Below are positions 1 to 15,818 of a stretch of DNA of 64,000 nt, piece by piece (position 1 is the first letter of the stretch; each line of letters starts with the position of its first letter). The position numbers were made by a program, and so were the translations under genes. The notes under the pieces were generated by a model that was given only the letters and a program-made list of their open reading frames with translations, made no database searches and was not told the origin of the DNA. Source of the DNA: Guillardia theta CCMP2712 (taxonomy: Eukaryota > Cryptophyceae > Pyrenomonadales > Geminigeraceae); NCBI RefSeq assembly GCF_000315625.1, contig NW_005434604.1, forward strand, positions 344,278 through 408,277, written 5' to 3'.

Positions 1-42
1 CACCTCAAATCTCTGCTCCTGGGGATTGATCTTCTTTTTCAG

Positions 43-5007
<4,965 letters not shown>

Positions 5008-5122
5008 TAGGGAGCATGTGAACTAGTTGGAAGACAGGGCAAGACAAGACTCGAGGATCAAAGGAGGAGCCAATGGGAGAAACTTTTCTACAGTCTGTGC
5101 AGTCTCATTCTCTCTCTATTTC

Positions 5123-5755
5123 TCATCCTAATAGTAGTTTAAAGATTATCGTCACTGTGTTGAGTGCAATGAGAGGCCCTGAGTGGACAATCAGTCAAAG
5201 GAGGAAGGAGGGCGCGGGAATGAGGACAAGGACGAGGGAAATGCGTATGGACGTTGCTGGGGATGGGTAGCCGAGGTTTCAAAGAATGAAGAGGAAGGAA
5301 GCAGAGGAGGAGGGAGGAGGAGGAGGAAGGAAGGTAGTAGAGGAGGAGGAGGAAGAAAATAGAGGAGGAGGAAGGAAGTAGAGGAGGAGGAAGAGTGAGA
5401 GTGAGGGGTTACATGTCATAACAAGTCGGACTGCCTTCACCATTGACAAGATCTTTGACTTCAAACTTGAAGGGTTGAAGTTCACTTCCGGTGAGTTCGT
5501 GCTCCATCCGTCTGCCCATAATAATCATCTTCGTTGTCCTCCTCCTCCTCCTTTTCCTCTTCCTCTTCCTCTTCCTCCTCCTCATCATCATCGTTCTCAT
5601 CGCCGTCGGTATCATCGATTTCGCTATTCATGGCATCGTTATCTGCCCTCATCTCTCCACTCACATTTGGCGAGGAAGCGATCTTCGTTCAACACCGCGA
5701 TGGCATTCAGGAAGAGGAGGGAGGACAAGTAAAGATCTCCCAGAGAAAGCCCCAT
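5123..5755 (-). CDS. YOS1: Yos1/IER3IP1 family ER-Golgi transport protein, 81 aa, three exons
   Basis: Yos1 (IER3IP1 in animals) is a tiny two-span membrane protein of the Yip1-Yif1 complex, needed for ER-to-Golgi vesicle traffic. Exons at 5665-5755, 5413-5511 and 5123-5178 join with GT-AG introns in consistent phase (91+99+56 nt, 82 codons including the stop). Exon 1 encodes a hydrophobic segment with the family signature LNAIAVLNEDRFLAK. Exon 2 encodes YGWST and a basic helix, SKILSMVKAVRLVM, matching the family's K-x-(Q/K)-(L/I) ... VRTVMR region. Exon 3 encodes WPLIALNTVTIIFKLLLG and a stop, the C-terminal span. The length equals that of the family (about 80 aa). Intron 1 holds an acidic-looking GAG/GAT-rich repeat (5512-5664). 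The gene is convergent with the formin. Confidence 0.93.
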
Positions 5756-6084
5756 CCTGAGAGAAAGTCACTTCATCCTCCCATTTCTCTCTTCCACGTC
5801 CTCCCTCATCTGCTTCCCAGGCACAGAGATGCATCATATTTCATATCGGCCGATCACACGATATTCGACTTCTCCTGCTTTCGTGTGTTGTCCTGATAAT
5901 CTTTATCCTTTCGTTCATGTATGCCTTCTATTTCTCGTTTCTATTTTCATTTCTCTTCGCTGATTTTCTTTTGTGTACACAAACTCCTTTGCATCTGGCG
6001 CAATCTCCTCTTCGCTTCACTTCTACTCTCTATTCTTCTCTTCTCCCTCGCGCTTCCCCATCGCCATTGCTCTTCCTCCTGCTG

Positions 6085-6134
<50 letters not shown>

Positions 6135-6644
6135 CCTGCTGCTGCTCCTGATCCTCCTCCTCTCATGCTGCTTCTTCTTCCCCCTCCTCTCATGCTGCTT
6201 CTTCACCCTCCTCCTCTCATGCTCCTCCTCCTCCTCCTCCTCTCATGCTGCATCTTCTTCCTCCTCCTCTCATGCTGCTCCTTCCTCCTCCTCCTCTGAA
6301 TCCACTTCCCACCACATCGCCATTCATTTCTTGAGCATTGCGTCAACCGCATCCACATCCCCACTCGTACTCTTCCAGTCCAGTGAGTGACGGGCCGGAT
6401 TCCGGGGCCGGTCCAATCGGCCCGGACCGTACCGTGCGGCCCGTCACCACTGCCAGGCTGAATGCACCCTACGGTACTGCAACCCTTCGGTACCGTGGTA
6501 CTGCCTCAAGCCACGACTGCCTCACCACGGCGAGACGTTGCCGCTGGGGCCGAGCAGCAAAAAATTCACCGTTGGCATCTTTTCCCTTGTGACTTTTATT
6601 TCCAGAGCAAGTCGAACATCTCAAGTTTCATATCCGACAGCTCC
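5756..6644. other. Upstream region of YOS1: pyrimidine-rich DNA, (CTGCTC)n and a GC island
   Basis: No convincing gene is seen. CT-rich sequence contains a CTGCTC repeat (about 6080-6140) and degenerate CTCATGCTGC repeats up to 6290. A GC-rich island (about 6390-6560) has words such as ccggaccgtaccg. The long hydrophobic open frames here come from the CT repeats. Confidence 0.6.
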
Positions 6645-8317
6645 TCAAGAGTTCAGCACCTTGAAGGGACTTCGTTGAACGAAGCTCGTGGCATCGAATC
6701 CAGTCGGTAAAACTTCGCAATGCTGGTTGTTGTCGAGCGAGACGACGGGAGTGCTTGCCTTGTCAATGGCGAGAGGACCTGAGACGTTGCCTTGCCTGCC
6801 AGGAACACTTTCAGCAGCCCCTTCCTCCTCCCCGCTCCTCAGTCTCCTCTCCCTCAGCCGAGCTCCCCGTAACGCATCCCCTGCTCCCCCCCCCTCCCCC
6901 CTTTCATTTCTCCTCTGCTGTCAGGGCCACTTACAAGTCGTTGTCAGTGACTTCTGCTGAGGCACCTGAGTAGATCCGAACGCCTCCCCAGCTACGGAAA
7001 CAGGTGAGAAGGAGAGGAGAGGGCGAGGAGGGGAAAGGGGAGGAGGGATAACCAAAGAGGATGAGGACGTAGACGAGGAGGTCGGAAGGGCGAAGGAGGG
7101 GATCGGGGGTATGGAGGTAGGAGAAGCAAGCCCGGGCCTCACCCATTCCTCTGCATGTAGTTTCGCTTGATGATCGCATAAGTCCCCGGCTCATGGACGG
7201 TGATCCCGCTGTCCTGGTTGCTGTGGATGTAGTTTTCTTCCATCCTCAGGTGCGCCTGCAGCAAGATTGACGGAGAGGACGAGGACGCAGACGAGGAGGT
7301 CGGTGGGGAGATGGAGCATGGAGGGAAGCGAAGAAGGAGGAGGTCAAGGGTGAACGAAAGAGGACAAGAAGATGGGGGCTGCATGGAAGAGGAGTCAGGA
7401 GGGGTCAAAAGAAGCAGGAGGAGCAGGTCACGGGGATAACCTTGGCGTACACATAAACCCCATCTGAGCAGTTCTGGATGACGTTTCCTCTCAGTGACAC
7501 AAACGTCCCGCTATCACTCGCCGACACTCCTCGTCCTCTGTTGTTCAGGATCTCACACTCGGTCATTTCCAGTCGCGCTCCTCCGTACACGTTGACTCCC
7601 GTCCCCTTGTTATCATGGATTTGACACCCCCGCACTATCGCATGTGCTCTGTTGTTGATGCAAAGTCCCCACGCTCCTCCCAGCATCTCACAGGCCTCGA
7701 TCTCGAGGACTCCGTTCTCAACAACAAGACAATGAAAGAAGTTGGACTTGTCCTCGACTTTCAGTGATAGATTTGCTATCTTCCCTTGTTTCCCGCTGAA
7801 TGTGATGGTTGTGGCATTGTCAGATATGATACAACAATCCTTAGGATCGCATCTGTGTCCTGATATTGTGATGTTCTTGGACAAGTTGATCGACTCTTTG
7901 TATTCACCTGGCCAACTGTTAGGAGATTGTGTGGATGTTCAGGTACAAGATCCATTTTTTTCCAATCTCACCTGGGGAGACGAGAATTGTGTCTCCTTCC
8001 TCCGCCATCTCCACTGCAATTGATATAGAAGGAAAATCTTCTGGAACTGTCAAGGCATCAATTTCATCAGAGCTCCAAGCAGTATTCTCAAAATTCCCTC
8101 GTGACGTCTCACATGCTTAACATCTTTTCTATCTCAGTACCATTCGCTTTTTAGCATCTAAATCTATCGTCCATCGTGAACAAATCTCTGACTGCATTGC
8201 TATCTTTGTCGTGAACAAGATTGAACTTCTTACTTCTCATCTCTTGTCTCTCTGTCTCTCTCCATCCTCTTCGCGCGCCTGCTCACCTTGGATCGTCGCT
8301 GGAATGTTCACTGCCAT
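6645..8317 (-). CDS. Right-handed parallel beta-helix (NosD/pectate-lyase-like) protein, 320 aa, six exons
   Basis: Six exons join in frame with GT-AG junctions: 8287-8317, 7972-8115, 7441-7907, 7143-7255, 6935-6991 and 6645-6795 (963 nt, 321 codons). Exon 1 starts MAVNIPATIQ. Residues 30-75 contain the classic entry EEGDTILVSPGEYKES followed by LSKNITISG, as in NosD and F-box-only-11-type beta-helix domains. After this come short repeated coils such as VYGGARLEMTECEILNN, and later VRIYSGASAEVTDNDL. These coils stack as a beta-solenoid, usually for carbohydrate binding or cleavage or for protein recognition. There is no signal peptide and no F-box in the reconstructed protein, so it may be intracellular. 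Catalytic residues cannot be assigned. The fold is secure from repeat pattern, the function is not. Confidence 0.88.
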
Positions 8318-8694
8318 TGTGAAAACGGTAATGCACCCGATGTGGGTAGGGTAGTCCATAATACCCACCTGTGATTTTGTAACATATGAAGCGTTATTAA
8401 TAGGGGTGCAAGCAAATACTCTTACCCCTACCCCTTGGGATGTGGGTTCAATTTTGAACTTGCGTGTAAAAGCGTGGCCCTGCTGCCGCGCCGCCTCGGA
8501 GTCAGCCTAACAGTGCCCGGCGCCGGGCCGGCGGGCCGGCCGGTCCGGACTCCGAGTCCGCCGCCGGGACCCGCCGCAGTACAGTGCCATCATAGTACTA
8601 CTAGATAGTCGGACCGTCCGGAGTGCAGGCAGCCCAGGCTCAGTTTCACTAGATGTACCGTACGGTCTGTATTTATTCAAACTATTCTGTCAGA
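8318..8694. other. Intergenic region with GGGTAGG-type words and a GC island
   Basis: Lies between two minus-strand genes. 8335-8460 contains gggtagggtag, tacccacc and acccctacccc. 8470-8640 is a GC-rich island with nested CCGG/GGCC words and a Kpn-like gtac series. The same pairing recurs near 17 kb and 38.5 kb. Confidence 0.6.
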
Positions 8695-10689
8695 TCAAAC
8701 TTCCTTTTTGGACAAGACCATCTCCGTGGTTAAAGATTTTGAGTTCGCAGCAATTCGCTCCTTCTCTTTTTCAATCTTGTTCTTGCGAAGTTTGTGAACG
8801 ATGACAGCTGCAAGGACGAAGAACAGCACTCCTCCGACGATGGAAGCTCCGACGATGAAGAAGAGCATCCTGTTTTGTTTGTCGATCTTGGGGAATTCGT
8901 ATCTTGGTGATTTCAGTTGCATCGTCATGAACTTGTGGACCGCCGCTTCCCCTGTTGCTTTTCTGCGGGAGATTACATTGATAGCATACACGTTGTTGTT
9001 ACTTTGATTCAAACCGTTGATCCCGAACTGTATTGCTCCACTGCTCAGCACCGTCAGAGCTGGTCGGGTCGTTCCATTGGAGTCTACGATGATGTCCTCT
9101 ACCGCAATCCAGATCATGTCTCTGTCTCCTAAGTACGTGCTGGAGTTGGTGGAGATCTTGATTTGGCTCGCCAGGTACAAGGCCCACTCGTCCAGGCTCA
9201 CAAGGTTGAACACTGTGGATTCCGGAGTGATCTTAAGGGGAGCGAACTCTCGTGGAACTTTGAGGTTCTTCGCGATCCGGCGCTTCCGGGCAGTTTCTGC
9301 AGTGTATTCTCCATTTTCATTCACTTTGCCTGCCTGCATTTCAAGGCCGCACTGCGTCCAGATCGTGTAGTAGGAGGCATTCTTCACGTGCGCATCCCAG
9401 GTGACATTCGTCTGATTCATCGCCGTCTTGAGCTTTGACACGTTGTAAGTCAGGGAGTCGCAGAAGGTTGTAAACTCTCTCGGGCAGTCCGGATAGCTGT
9501 CTGGACACGAAACACAATTTCCCTTTGATACTTTCTTGCGCAGATTGCCTCCATTGCCGTCTGAACAAGAGTCGTAGGCGCAACTGGTGTAATCGTATTG
9601 ATTCGATCGGCATGGACCTGACTGCGCATAACCATCGATGTCACGTACAAGGATAGGGCAAGAAGGATTGATCGCATTCTGAATGGCAGGTGGAGATGCA
9701 CAACATGATCCAGGATCCACTGAGTTCGGATCTCTGCCGACTCGATCTGTTATTTCCACTATGAAGACTGCATACTCATACAATTTTGCAACGTCCAGAA
9801 CGCTCATGGTTCGATTCTCGTAATTCACTAGCCAGTAGTCCGAGGATGAGGAAGGAGGTTTCGCAGCAGTTTCTGCCGGTTGAGTTGAGGTGTTGGAAAG
9901 ATTGCTCGCTGTTGCCGTTTGTGTTGTCGTCGTTGCTGTAGACAACACCGTTGTGCCATCAGTGGGAGTTGAAGTTACGTTTTGCTTGGTTCCATTCAAA
10001 CCCGGAGGATACCATTGTACAGTGACATTCATTGGAACCTGCCTTGCGGTGTTTGCATCCAGCACTTGCCCTCCAGAGATTAGACCAGCAGCCAAGGAAG
10101 GCTGCACACGGACAACATTCTTGTCCCAGTTCTTCATGTTCTTTATAGGATACAGATCTTGTTGGGTCATTATTTCAGCGTCAAAATTGTGAAAGCTGAT
10201 CTTGAAGGCGGAAAATCCTGAGCCCAGCGGGTTGTTCACCTCGAAGAAGTAGTTGCGATGGGTTGCATCAATGGCAAGGGACTGCACATCTCCCTGCCAC
10301 TCCCAGTCTGCCTGCAGCATCTGTCCGGTGCTTTGTAGCTGAACCTTCATGGCCTCGGAGTAGTACTCCCAAACTTTGCGGTACCCGAGACTGGGGCATC
10401 CATAGACAGAAGCTGACAGTCTTGGGTAGCCGGAGCATGGCTCGAGCCTGGCAAAGATTTTGGGTTTCTCGTAGAAGACGATCTTTCGCAGCGTGGGCAC
10501 GTCAAGAGTCATGTTATAACACACCCATGCTCCCGGGTTGAGCGCGCCGGGAACCGTCAGAAACGTCGTCCCATAGTCTGCCATCAGGTCAATGACCAAC
10601 CTGTCTGAGAGAGTCTCGTTCTTTGCTGCGCTTGGTTGCATCGTCCCAACCAATGCGAATGCCAGGATCAGAAATTTGTATGGGCTCAT
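8695..10689 (-). CDS. Type I single-pass membrane protein, Cys-rich ectodomain, 664 aa, intronless
   Basis: The family is not recognised. The first 22 residues form a signal peptide (SPYKFLILAFALVGTMQPSAA). A long extracytoplasmic region carries many N-x-S/T sites and a central Cys-rich block (residues about 325-445) with a CxxC and repeated CxxxxxC patterns. A Thr/Ser-rich linker lies at about 240-285. Near the C-terminus a hydrophobic span (FFIVGASIVGGVLFFVLAAV) is followed by a basic stop-transfer (HKLRKNKIEKEKER) and a short cytosolic tail ending SKKEV. This predicts a glycosylated surface or endomembrane protein. It is a single 2-kb open frame in a region where most genes have introns. 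It diverges from the membrane-protein gene at 11666. Confidence 0.85.
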   Translation of the reverse strand: MSPYKFLILAFALVGTMQPSAAKNETLSDRLVIDLMADYGTTFLTVPGALNPGAWVCYNMTLDVPTLRKIVFYEKPKIFARLEPCSGYPRLSASVYGCPSLGYRKVWEYYSEAMKVQLQSTGQMLQADWEWQGDVQSLAIDATHRNYFFEVNNPLGSGFSAFKISFHNFDAEIMTQQDLYPIKNMKNWDKNVVRVQPSLAAGLISGGQVLDANTARQVPMNVTVQWYPPGLNGTKQNVTSTPTDGTTVLSTATTTTQTATASNLSNTSTQPAETAAKPPSSSSDYWLVNYENRTMSVLDVAKLYEYAVFIVEITDRVGRDPNSVDPGSCCASPPAIQNAINPSCPILVRDIDGYAQSGPCRSNQYDYTSCAYDSCSDGNGGNLRKKVSKGNCVSCPDSYPDCPREFTTFCDSLTYNVSKLKTAMNQTNVTWDAHVKNASYYTIWTQCGLEMQAGKVNENGEYTAETARKRRIAKNLKVPREFAPLKITPESTVFNLVSLDEWALYLASQIKISTNSSTYLGDRDMIWIAVEDIIVDSNGTTRPALTVLSSGAIQFGINGLNQSNNNVYAINVISRRKATGEAAVHKFMTMQLKSPRYEFPKIDKQNRMLFFIVGASIVGGVLFFVLAAVIVHKLRKNKIEKEKERIAANSKSLTTEMVLSKKEV

Positions 10690-11665
10690 GACAGGTCAAT
10701 GGTTGCCTTTCAATGGGTTGGTGGGAGGAAGAGAATCCTTGTCAGACAGGATCAAGCACAGAGCATGGAGAGGATTCAGGAACAAAGAATGGAAGGATAT
10801 AGAGATCAACGCCAGGAACGATATGTCTGCTTCTGATTCGGAGCGAGGTGATGGTTGATCAAGGAATGAAACAACGTCTGGGGTGTAAGATAGAGGGAGA
10901 GGTAGGAAGAGCAGGCTGCGTGAGGGATGGGATGGAAGCAGATGCTACAAGGACAGAGTTGAGGACGGAAGGCGGAGCGAGAGGGAGGAGGCGAGGGCGG
11001 AGTTGAAAAGCAGTTGAGATAAAGGTGACCGGCATCATGAACTTTTGATGAAATTACCAACCTCACATACCGAAGACATGAACTTCTAAAAAGAGAATTC
11101 ACGAACTTTTCGCAGTTTACCTCCTTCCACCCACCCATGAAAGGTGCAAATAAGGGGTACAAGGCTCTGGACTACCCTCTTCCCATCTCAAGCCCCCTTG
11201 ACTGCTCTATTTCGGGCATCAGTGATCTCCGGCGGAAATGGAGGAAGGGAAAATGACAGCCATGGCGGGGGGAGAGAGGTAGAGCAGAGGAGCGTCATAG
11301 GAGAGAGGGAAGGAACTTAAGATCAGAAGTGCAGAGAGGGGAAGAGGCTCGAAGAAAACAGGACAGCAAGTGATGCGATAGTGAGAGTGCAACTCTGCAG
11401 CACCAAGACAAGGGGCAGCAATGGTACTGATCAGGAGTGAGAAAAGCACCGAAAGAATGGGAGGGCAGGGGGGGGTTGAGTACAGAGCTTGAAGTTAAAC
11501 CATGTTCCTAGTGGCCTCATATCAAGAAGAGCAGACGAACGATAGATCAAATGAGAAAGACAAATTGGTAGGAAGGAAGTAGTACTGGAATCATTGATAT
11601 ATCCTCAAAGATATACTGAAAGTTTTCATTGGCTGCTTCTTTCTGACTCCAAGTCTTTATGTAGA
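10690..11665. other. Shared upstream region of two divergent genes
   Basis: About 975 nt between the start of the type I membrane protein (-) and the start at 11666 (+). Short open frames on both strands (10806-11162, 11219-11449) lack homology and look incidental. No TATA box stands out. An AT-rich element (ttgatatatcc) lies at about 11595. Confidence 0.5.
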
Positions 11666-12969
11666 ATGCATCACATCCCCTTGGGAGGCCCCACCTCTGC
11701 CGAAAGGGCTCGCCGCCTCGCAATCATCCTCACGTCAGTCTTGACCTTCGGAGCGGTTTGCATGGTCGTTGCTGGATATGGTGCAAAGCCGCAGAAGCTT
11801 GCTGTGCGCAACGTGAAGTTTGCTGCTGCAAGGGCCACGCAGAAGTTGCAGGATGCAGGGAACGGCATGGCTATCCCAGACCCTGACGAGACTGCCAGGA
11901 AGGCTAAGGAAGCTATGTCCAAGGCCGGAGATTCAGCAAACAAGGCGTTGAGTGACGTGGAGAACGCTCTCGAGGATGTTCTCCCCGTCGGTGACATCTT
12001 CAGTGCTCTCGGGTGGCACTTGGACCTCTGCTTCTACCTTGTCACTATTTACATTGTGTATTACATCTGGAAGTGCAAGGTATGGCACAAGGTCTTGCCA
12101 CAGTTGATCTACGTTCGAACTGCGGAGGAGGAGCAGGCGGTCAAGGACGCAGAGCATGCCAACGAGAACTGGTCCTCTATCGGTGACTGGAGCGAGGACC
12201 CTCACGACTCCACCAAGCCCAACGACCAAGACCTGCTTTGGTTCCGCACAGGCACCAACGAGGAGCGTCTCTTCTACGAGAAGCAGCGTGTTCAGCCAAG
12301 TTTCATCGACACCCTCATGTGCGGCTGCGGAGGAAACGTGTACGCAGTGGCCGTGACGAGCAAAAGGATCATCATCCAAAACGACAAGAGATGCTTGTTT
12401 GGCTCCACTGTCCTGACCACCAACGAGGAATCCTACCTCCTGAGCACCGTCCACAAGGCCTCCCTGCACACTGACGGCGCCTTGAACCTTGGCATTTGCA
12501 CTTTGCACTCCTCCGAGATGCTGTCTGGCGGCTTCAACTGGATCTTTCTCGGATTTTTGGTTGACATCGTGCTTGAGTGGAAACCCGCAATCATGAACTT
12601 CATCACCGATGATCGCCTCAAGGGCTGGATCAACTTGGTTCCCAACGACATCATCTACATGGTATTGAGTTTCTCGTTGGTTGTTTTCAAGCTCATGCTG
12701 ATCTGCAGTTTTCGTCCGTTTTGGTCTTGTTCGGAGCCTTCCTCTTCCTTGCCCTCCTCTTCTTCTTGATCTGCCCTCAGAGCACCCTTGAGATCGAGTT
12801 CGTTAAGCAAGCTGGAGTCAGCAGCTACACCAAGAAGTTTGACTTCCCTGTGAGCAGATTGCTTCCTCATGCAGCAACTTGTCAATCTGACTCCCTGTAG
12901 GTGCGGACTGCTTACAAGATGTACGACGCGATCATGCAAGGAAGGTTTGGCCACTCGAAGTCTGCTTAA
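11666..12969 (+). CDS. Multi-span membrane protein with PH-like central region, 401 aa, three exons
   Basis: The family is not recognised. Exons 11666-12661, 12709-12849 and 12901-12969 join in frame. The frame is open further upstream but has no ATG until MHHIPLGG at 11666. Hydrophobic spans are at residues about 18-38 (LAIILTSVLTFGAVCMVVAG), 120-140 (LDLCFYLVTIYIVYYIW) and 335-358 (SSVLVLFGAFLFLALLFFLI). An amphipathic, Ala/Lys-rich helix lies between the first two. The middle (residues 215-285) contains VYAVAVTSKRIIIQNDKR and resembles the strand pattern of PH-like domains of membrane proteins that read ...T.kRvii..g. The C-terminal tail is short and ends GHSKSA. The topology suggests an endomembrane protein. 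Two introns of 47 and 51 nt are typical of the window. Confidence 0.82.
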
Positions 12970-13390
12970 GGCGATACAAATGTTCTACTTCATGTGAGAA
13001 CCACTGGCGATATGAAGACAAACATAAAACCCCCCTGCAGGTTTGCTGAGGAGCCTGTGAGATAACAGGAGCGACTGGGACCGTTTTCATCTCTTTCCTG
13101 TTTTATTGCCTTTTGACGTAAAACGGCAAACTTCACCCCCTCCTGTACTTGCTCAGAGTCTCCATGATGGGCTAAAGGAGCCGCATGTCACTTCAATCCT
13201 GCACAACTAGAGGACAGACCTGAAAGACGGGAGTCAACGAGCTTGTAAAGTCTTCCACCTCTTCCTCGTTGTATAAGCTGCGCAAGTAGATCAGAATTAC
13301 AAGCGAGGGTTCACGAGCAGAAACAACCTCTCGATCACTGCTCTAGCATCTTTTGCAATCACCCTGCAGTCCTCGAACGCCTGCACGGCC
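12970..13390. other. Convergent 3' intergenic region
   Basis: Between two genes that converge (stops at 12967-12969 and 13391-13393). It contains possible 3' UTR sequence (tgttttattgcc near 13100). No gene or repeat is seen. Confidence 0.5.
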
Positions 13391-14690
13391 TCAGCTGGCC
13401 ACCAAGTCAGAGCGACTTGTCACCTGCCCAATTGTCTCTTCGGTAACTTTGTTGCTTTCATCCTCCACCTGGTCCAGAGCTCGCACCCGTTCCATGTAAA
13501 GTTTGATGGCCTGAGGTGTGGATGAGGCAGGAGGAGCAAGCAGGGACAATGCTTGCACCTCCACGAGCTCCTCGGGCTTCACTAGAGCTCCGCTGTCCTT
13601 GATCAACTTGCCGTCAACGTAGACGTACTCCTGCTCCTCCTCCGGCTTGGGCTTTAGATTGTGCCTGGAGGATGAGAATCAAGTCAGAAGGAGGGCAGCA
13701 ACTCGTTGAGTCGCACTCGAGGAGGTTCATGCGGATCCCGGGCTCGTCGATGAGACGCAGAAGCTTGTGGAGGAGACCCAGGGAGGGCTTTGCTCGCTTC
13801 TCCAGCTCCTCCTGCACACGAGTGTAGATATGTCCGAGGACCTGGAGATGAGGTCAGGAGGTTGGCAGGGATAGAGACCATCTCGCCTTCACTCGGTTAG
13901 TTGTAATTTCGTCTGTCGCCTTCGCCTGCCGTTCGATCAGCACGCGAGCTGCAAGTGGGTAGGAGATGTGAGAGAAACCTGAGCATCGTTGATGTTCATG
14001 TCCAGGACGATCAGGAACGCTGGATCAATCTCTCCAGATTTCACGTTCTCGACAATTCTGCGATCAAGGACGTTGATCTCTCCTGAGTTCAACAAGTCGA
14101 CCAGAAGTTTCTTGCCGTTCTCAAGCCTTGTAGCAACATTTCAGCCCCCGAGGGACGTCGGGTCAGGCTCTCACCTTTCATTCGTCAACTTCTGAATGTC
14201 TCCGAGCAAGTTTTGCCACTTGGAGCTGTCGGACTCTTCCTGCAGCCTCCCCGCTAGGAACTGCATCGCCTCCTCGTTCATGAGATGGAATGATCTCCTG
14301 ACTTCCGCCATCCTCGCCTCGCTGTCCTCCATGTCGCTGATCCGCTTCATCATCTCCTGGGGATCTTCCATCCTCTGCATCTGACTCTCACTTCCAGCAG
14401 CAGCCATCTCGTGCCTCACCTCTGCGCTGGCGCTGCTAGCATGCAACATGATCTGTCGTCGCAGCCTCGGCGTCTTCGCCATGTGCGCAACCCGGACAGT
14501 GGAGGAGCGGCATTGCACGAGCGGACATACCCTTGTAGAGAGCGACCTCCGTGCCATCAGTGCTTTGCTGCTTGCAAGGATATTCCACGAGAAGCATCCT
14601 GAACCTTGGTCAAGGAGTTTCGTGCCCGAAGAACGTGATACCTTGGACGAGCACAAAGGAGCATAGTAGGATGCTCTTGAAAGCTCCCAT
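13391..14690 (-). CDS. Conserved-looking helical protein with N-terminal leader, possibly plastid-targeted
   Basis: Exon 1 (from the ATG at 14690) encodes MGAFKSILLCSFVLVQ, a signal-peptide-like leader. The next exon is rich in Arg/Ser (ARRSLSTR, RSSTVRVAHMAKTPRLRRQ), like a transit peptide. The mature part is mostly helical: EDPQEMMKRISDMED, LLGDIQKLTNE, LVDLLNSGEINVLDRRIV, FLIVLDMNINDA, then HIYTRVQEELEKRAKPSLGL and HKLLRLIDEPGIRMNLLE. It ends in an acidic/Val-rich tail with the stop at 13391-13393. From memory, diatoms and other algae have plastid proteins with a similar LNKLLRT...IR region; this needs a search. One junction (about 13950-13983) does not keep frame with a simple GT-AG splice, so the model is incomplete there. 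Confidence 0.7.
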
Positions 14691-15818
14691 TCCTTGTAAC
14701 CTGTATTCTTTCACTACTTCAGTGTACATGGACACAACGGGGTAGCAAGGGCTCAGGTAGCATTATCTCATTTCACTCCTCAGCCTCCCTAACTGCCTCC
14801 CCTTAGGCTCTACCTGGCTCCGCCTGTGAGTTCCACCTGCTGCTCACAATCTCTTCTGATATTCTCCCCTCATTCCTGTCTCCTTCTGCCTCTCCTCCCC
14901 TCCCCTCCCCTCCCCTCCCCTCTCCTCCCTTCTCCTCCCCTCCCCTCCCCTCTCCTCTCTTCTCCTCTCCTCTCCTCTCCTCTCCTCTCTCTTCATCCCT
15001 TCCCTCTTCATCCCCCTTTCCCTGTCAGCATGCATCACGATCGTGTACAACATGTAAAGGAGGTCAGCCAACATTACCACTCCGCCCAGGTGTTCTCAGT
15101 AAGCACAAGCAAAGGACAGCGAATGGTACATAGTTCTCTCACTATGCCAGCGTCGGAATGAACCGTAGTAGTAATGATGACTCGGCCCGGTGGAGTCATC
15201 GAAACTTTGGCGTCGGAAGAGTCCGCCCGGTCAGAGTCAGCCCGAGTCAGCCGGGGGCAGGGCAGGGCCAGTGACTCAGTACTATGTGTAATCAACTCAC
15301 GGTACTAGTGTTTTCGTCACTGCGACATCCGCGGCGCCGGGAACTTTCCAAGTTCCAGGCTTTACTCCGAAAGTTAAGTTAAAAATCAGAACTTCGGAAC
15401 TTAGTAGTGGTCCTGCGCGCGAAGGTGACCCCGTGACCTGGCGGCCAGTTTCAAGTAACTTAGTAAATGACGGCCCCGGGCCCGGCGGGCCGCCGTTCAC
15501 TGCACGGCGGACTCGAGGGCGGACGTCACTGAGTCACGATCCGAGACTCGGGACGGCCGGCGACCGTTACTTCGCCCGGTAGTTTACTCAAAGTTAAGTT
15601 AAAAATCAGTACAAGGACAATGAGAGGAGTCACCAGCTCATGCCTGTACAGGGGTAGTCATTCGGGCGAATGTACATTTTATCTGATTTGACTAAAACTG
15701 ACTGAAGCAGTGGCTCTATATCGGAGGGCCAGACTGCTTGCTAGTAGGCTTGAAGATCGGAGGAGGCTGAACCGAGTCACTCTGTCACTTCATACAACTG
15801 TCCCAACCAAGGCCAAAG
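14691..15818. other. Intergenic: pyrimidine tract, GC island and a 27-bp direct repeat
   Basis: 14880-15000 is CCCCTCTCCT-type low-complexity DNA. 15170-15560 is a GC-rich island rich in gagtca/tgactc and ccgg words. The sequence aaagttaagttaaaaatcag, preceded by tttactc, occurs at 15361-15389 and again at 15583-15610. No coding sequence is supported. Confidence 0.65.

Noticed and set aside
5482-5664. Acidic 60-aa minus-strand frame (DDDEEEE)
   Set aside because: It starts in the donor side of YOS1 intron 1 and consists of intronic GAG/GAT repeats. Only its 3' end overlaps exon 2, in another frame.
8335-8460. Telomere-like GGGTAGG words
   Set aside because: The words are scattered and in both orientations, not a head-to-tail array, and lie between ordinary genes.
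11219-11449. 76-aa hydrophobic minus-strand frame
   Set aside because: Starts at a non-ATG codon, shows no family features and is in the shared upstream region of two divergent genes.
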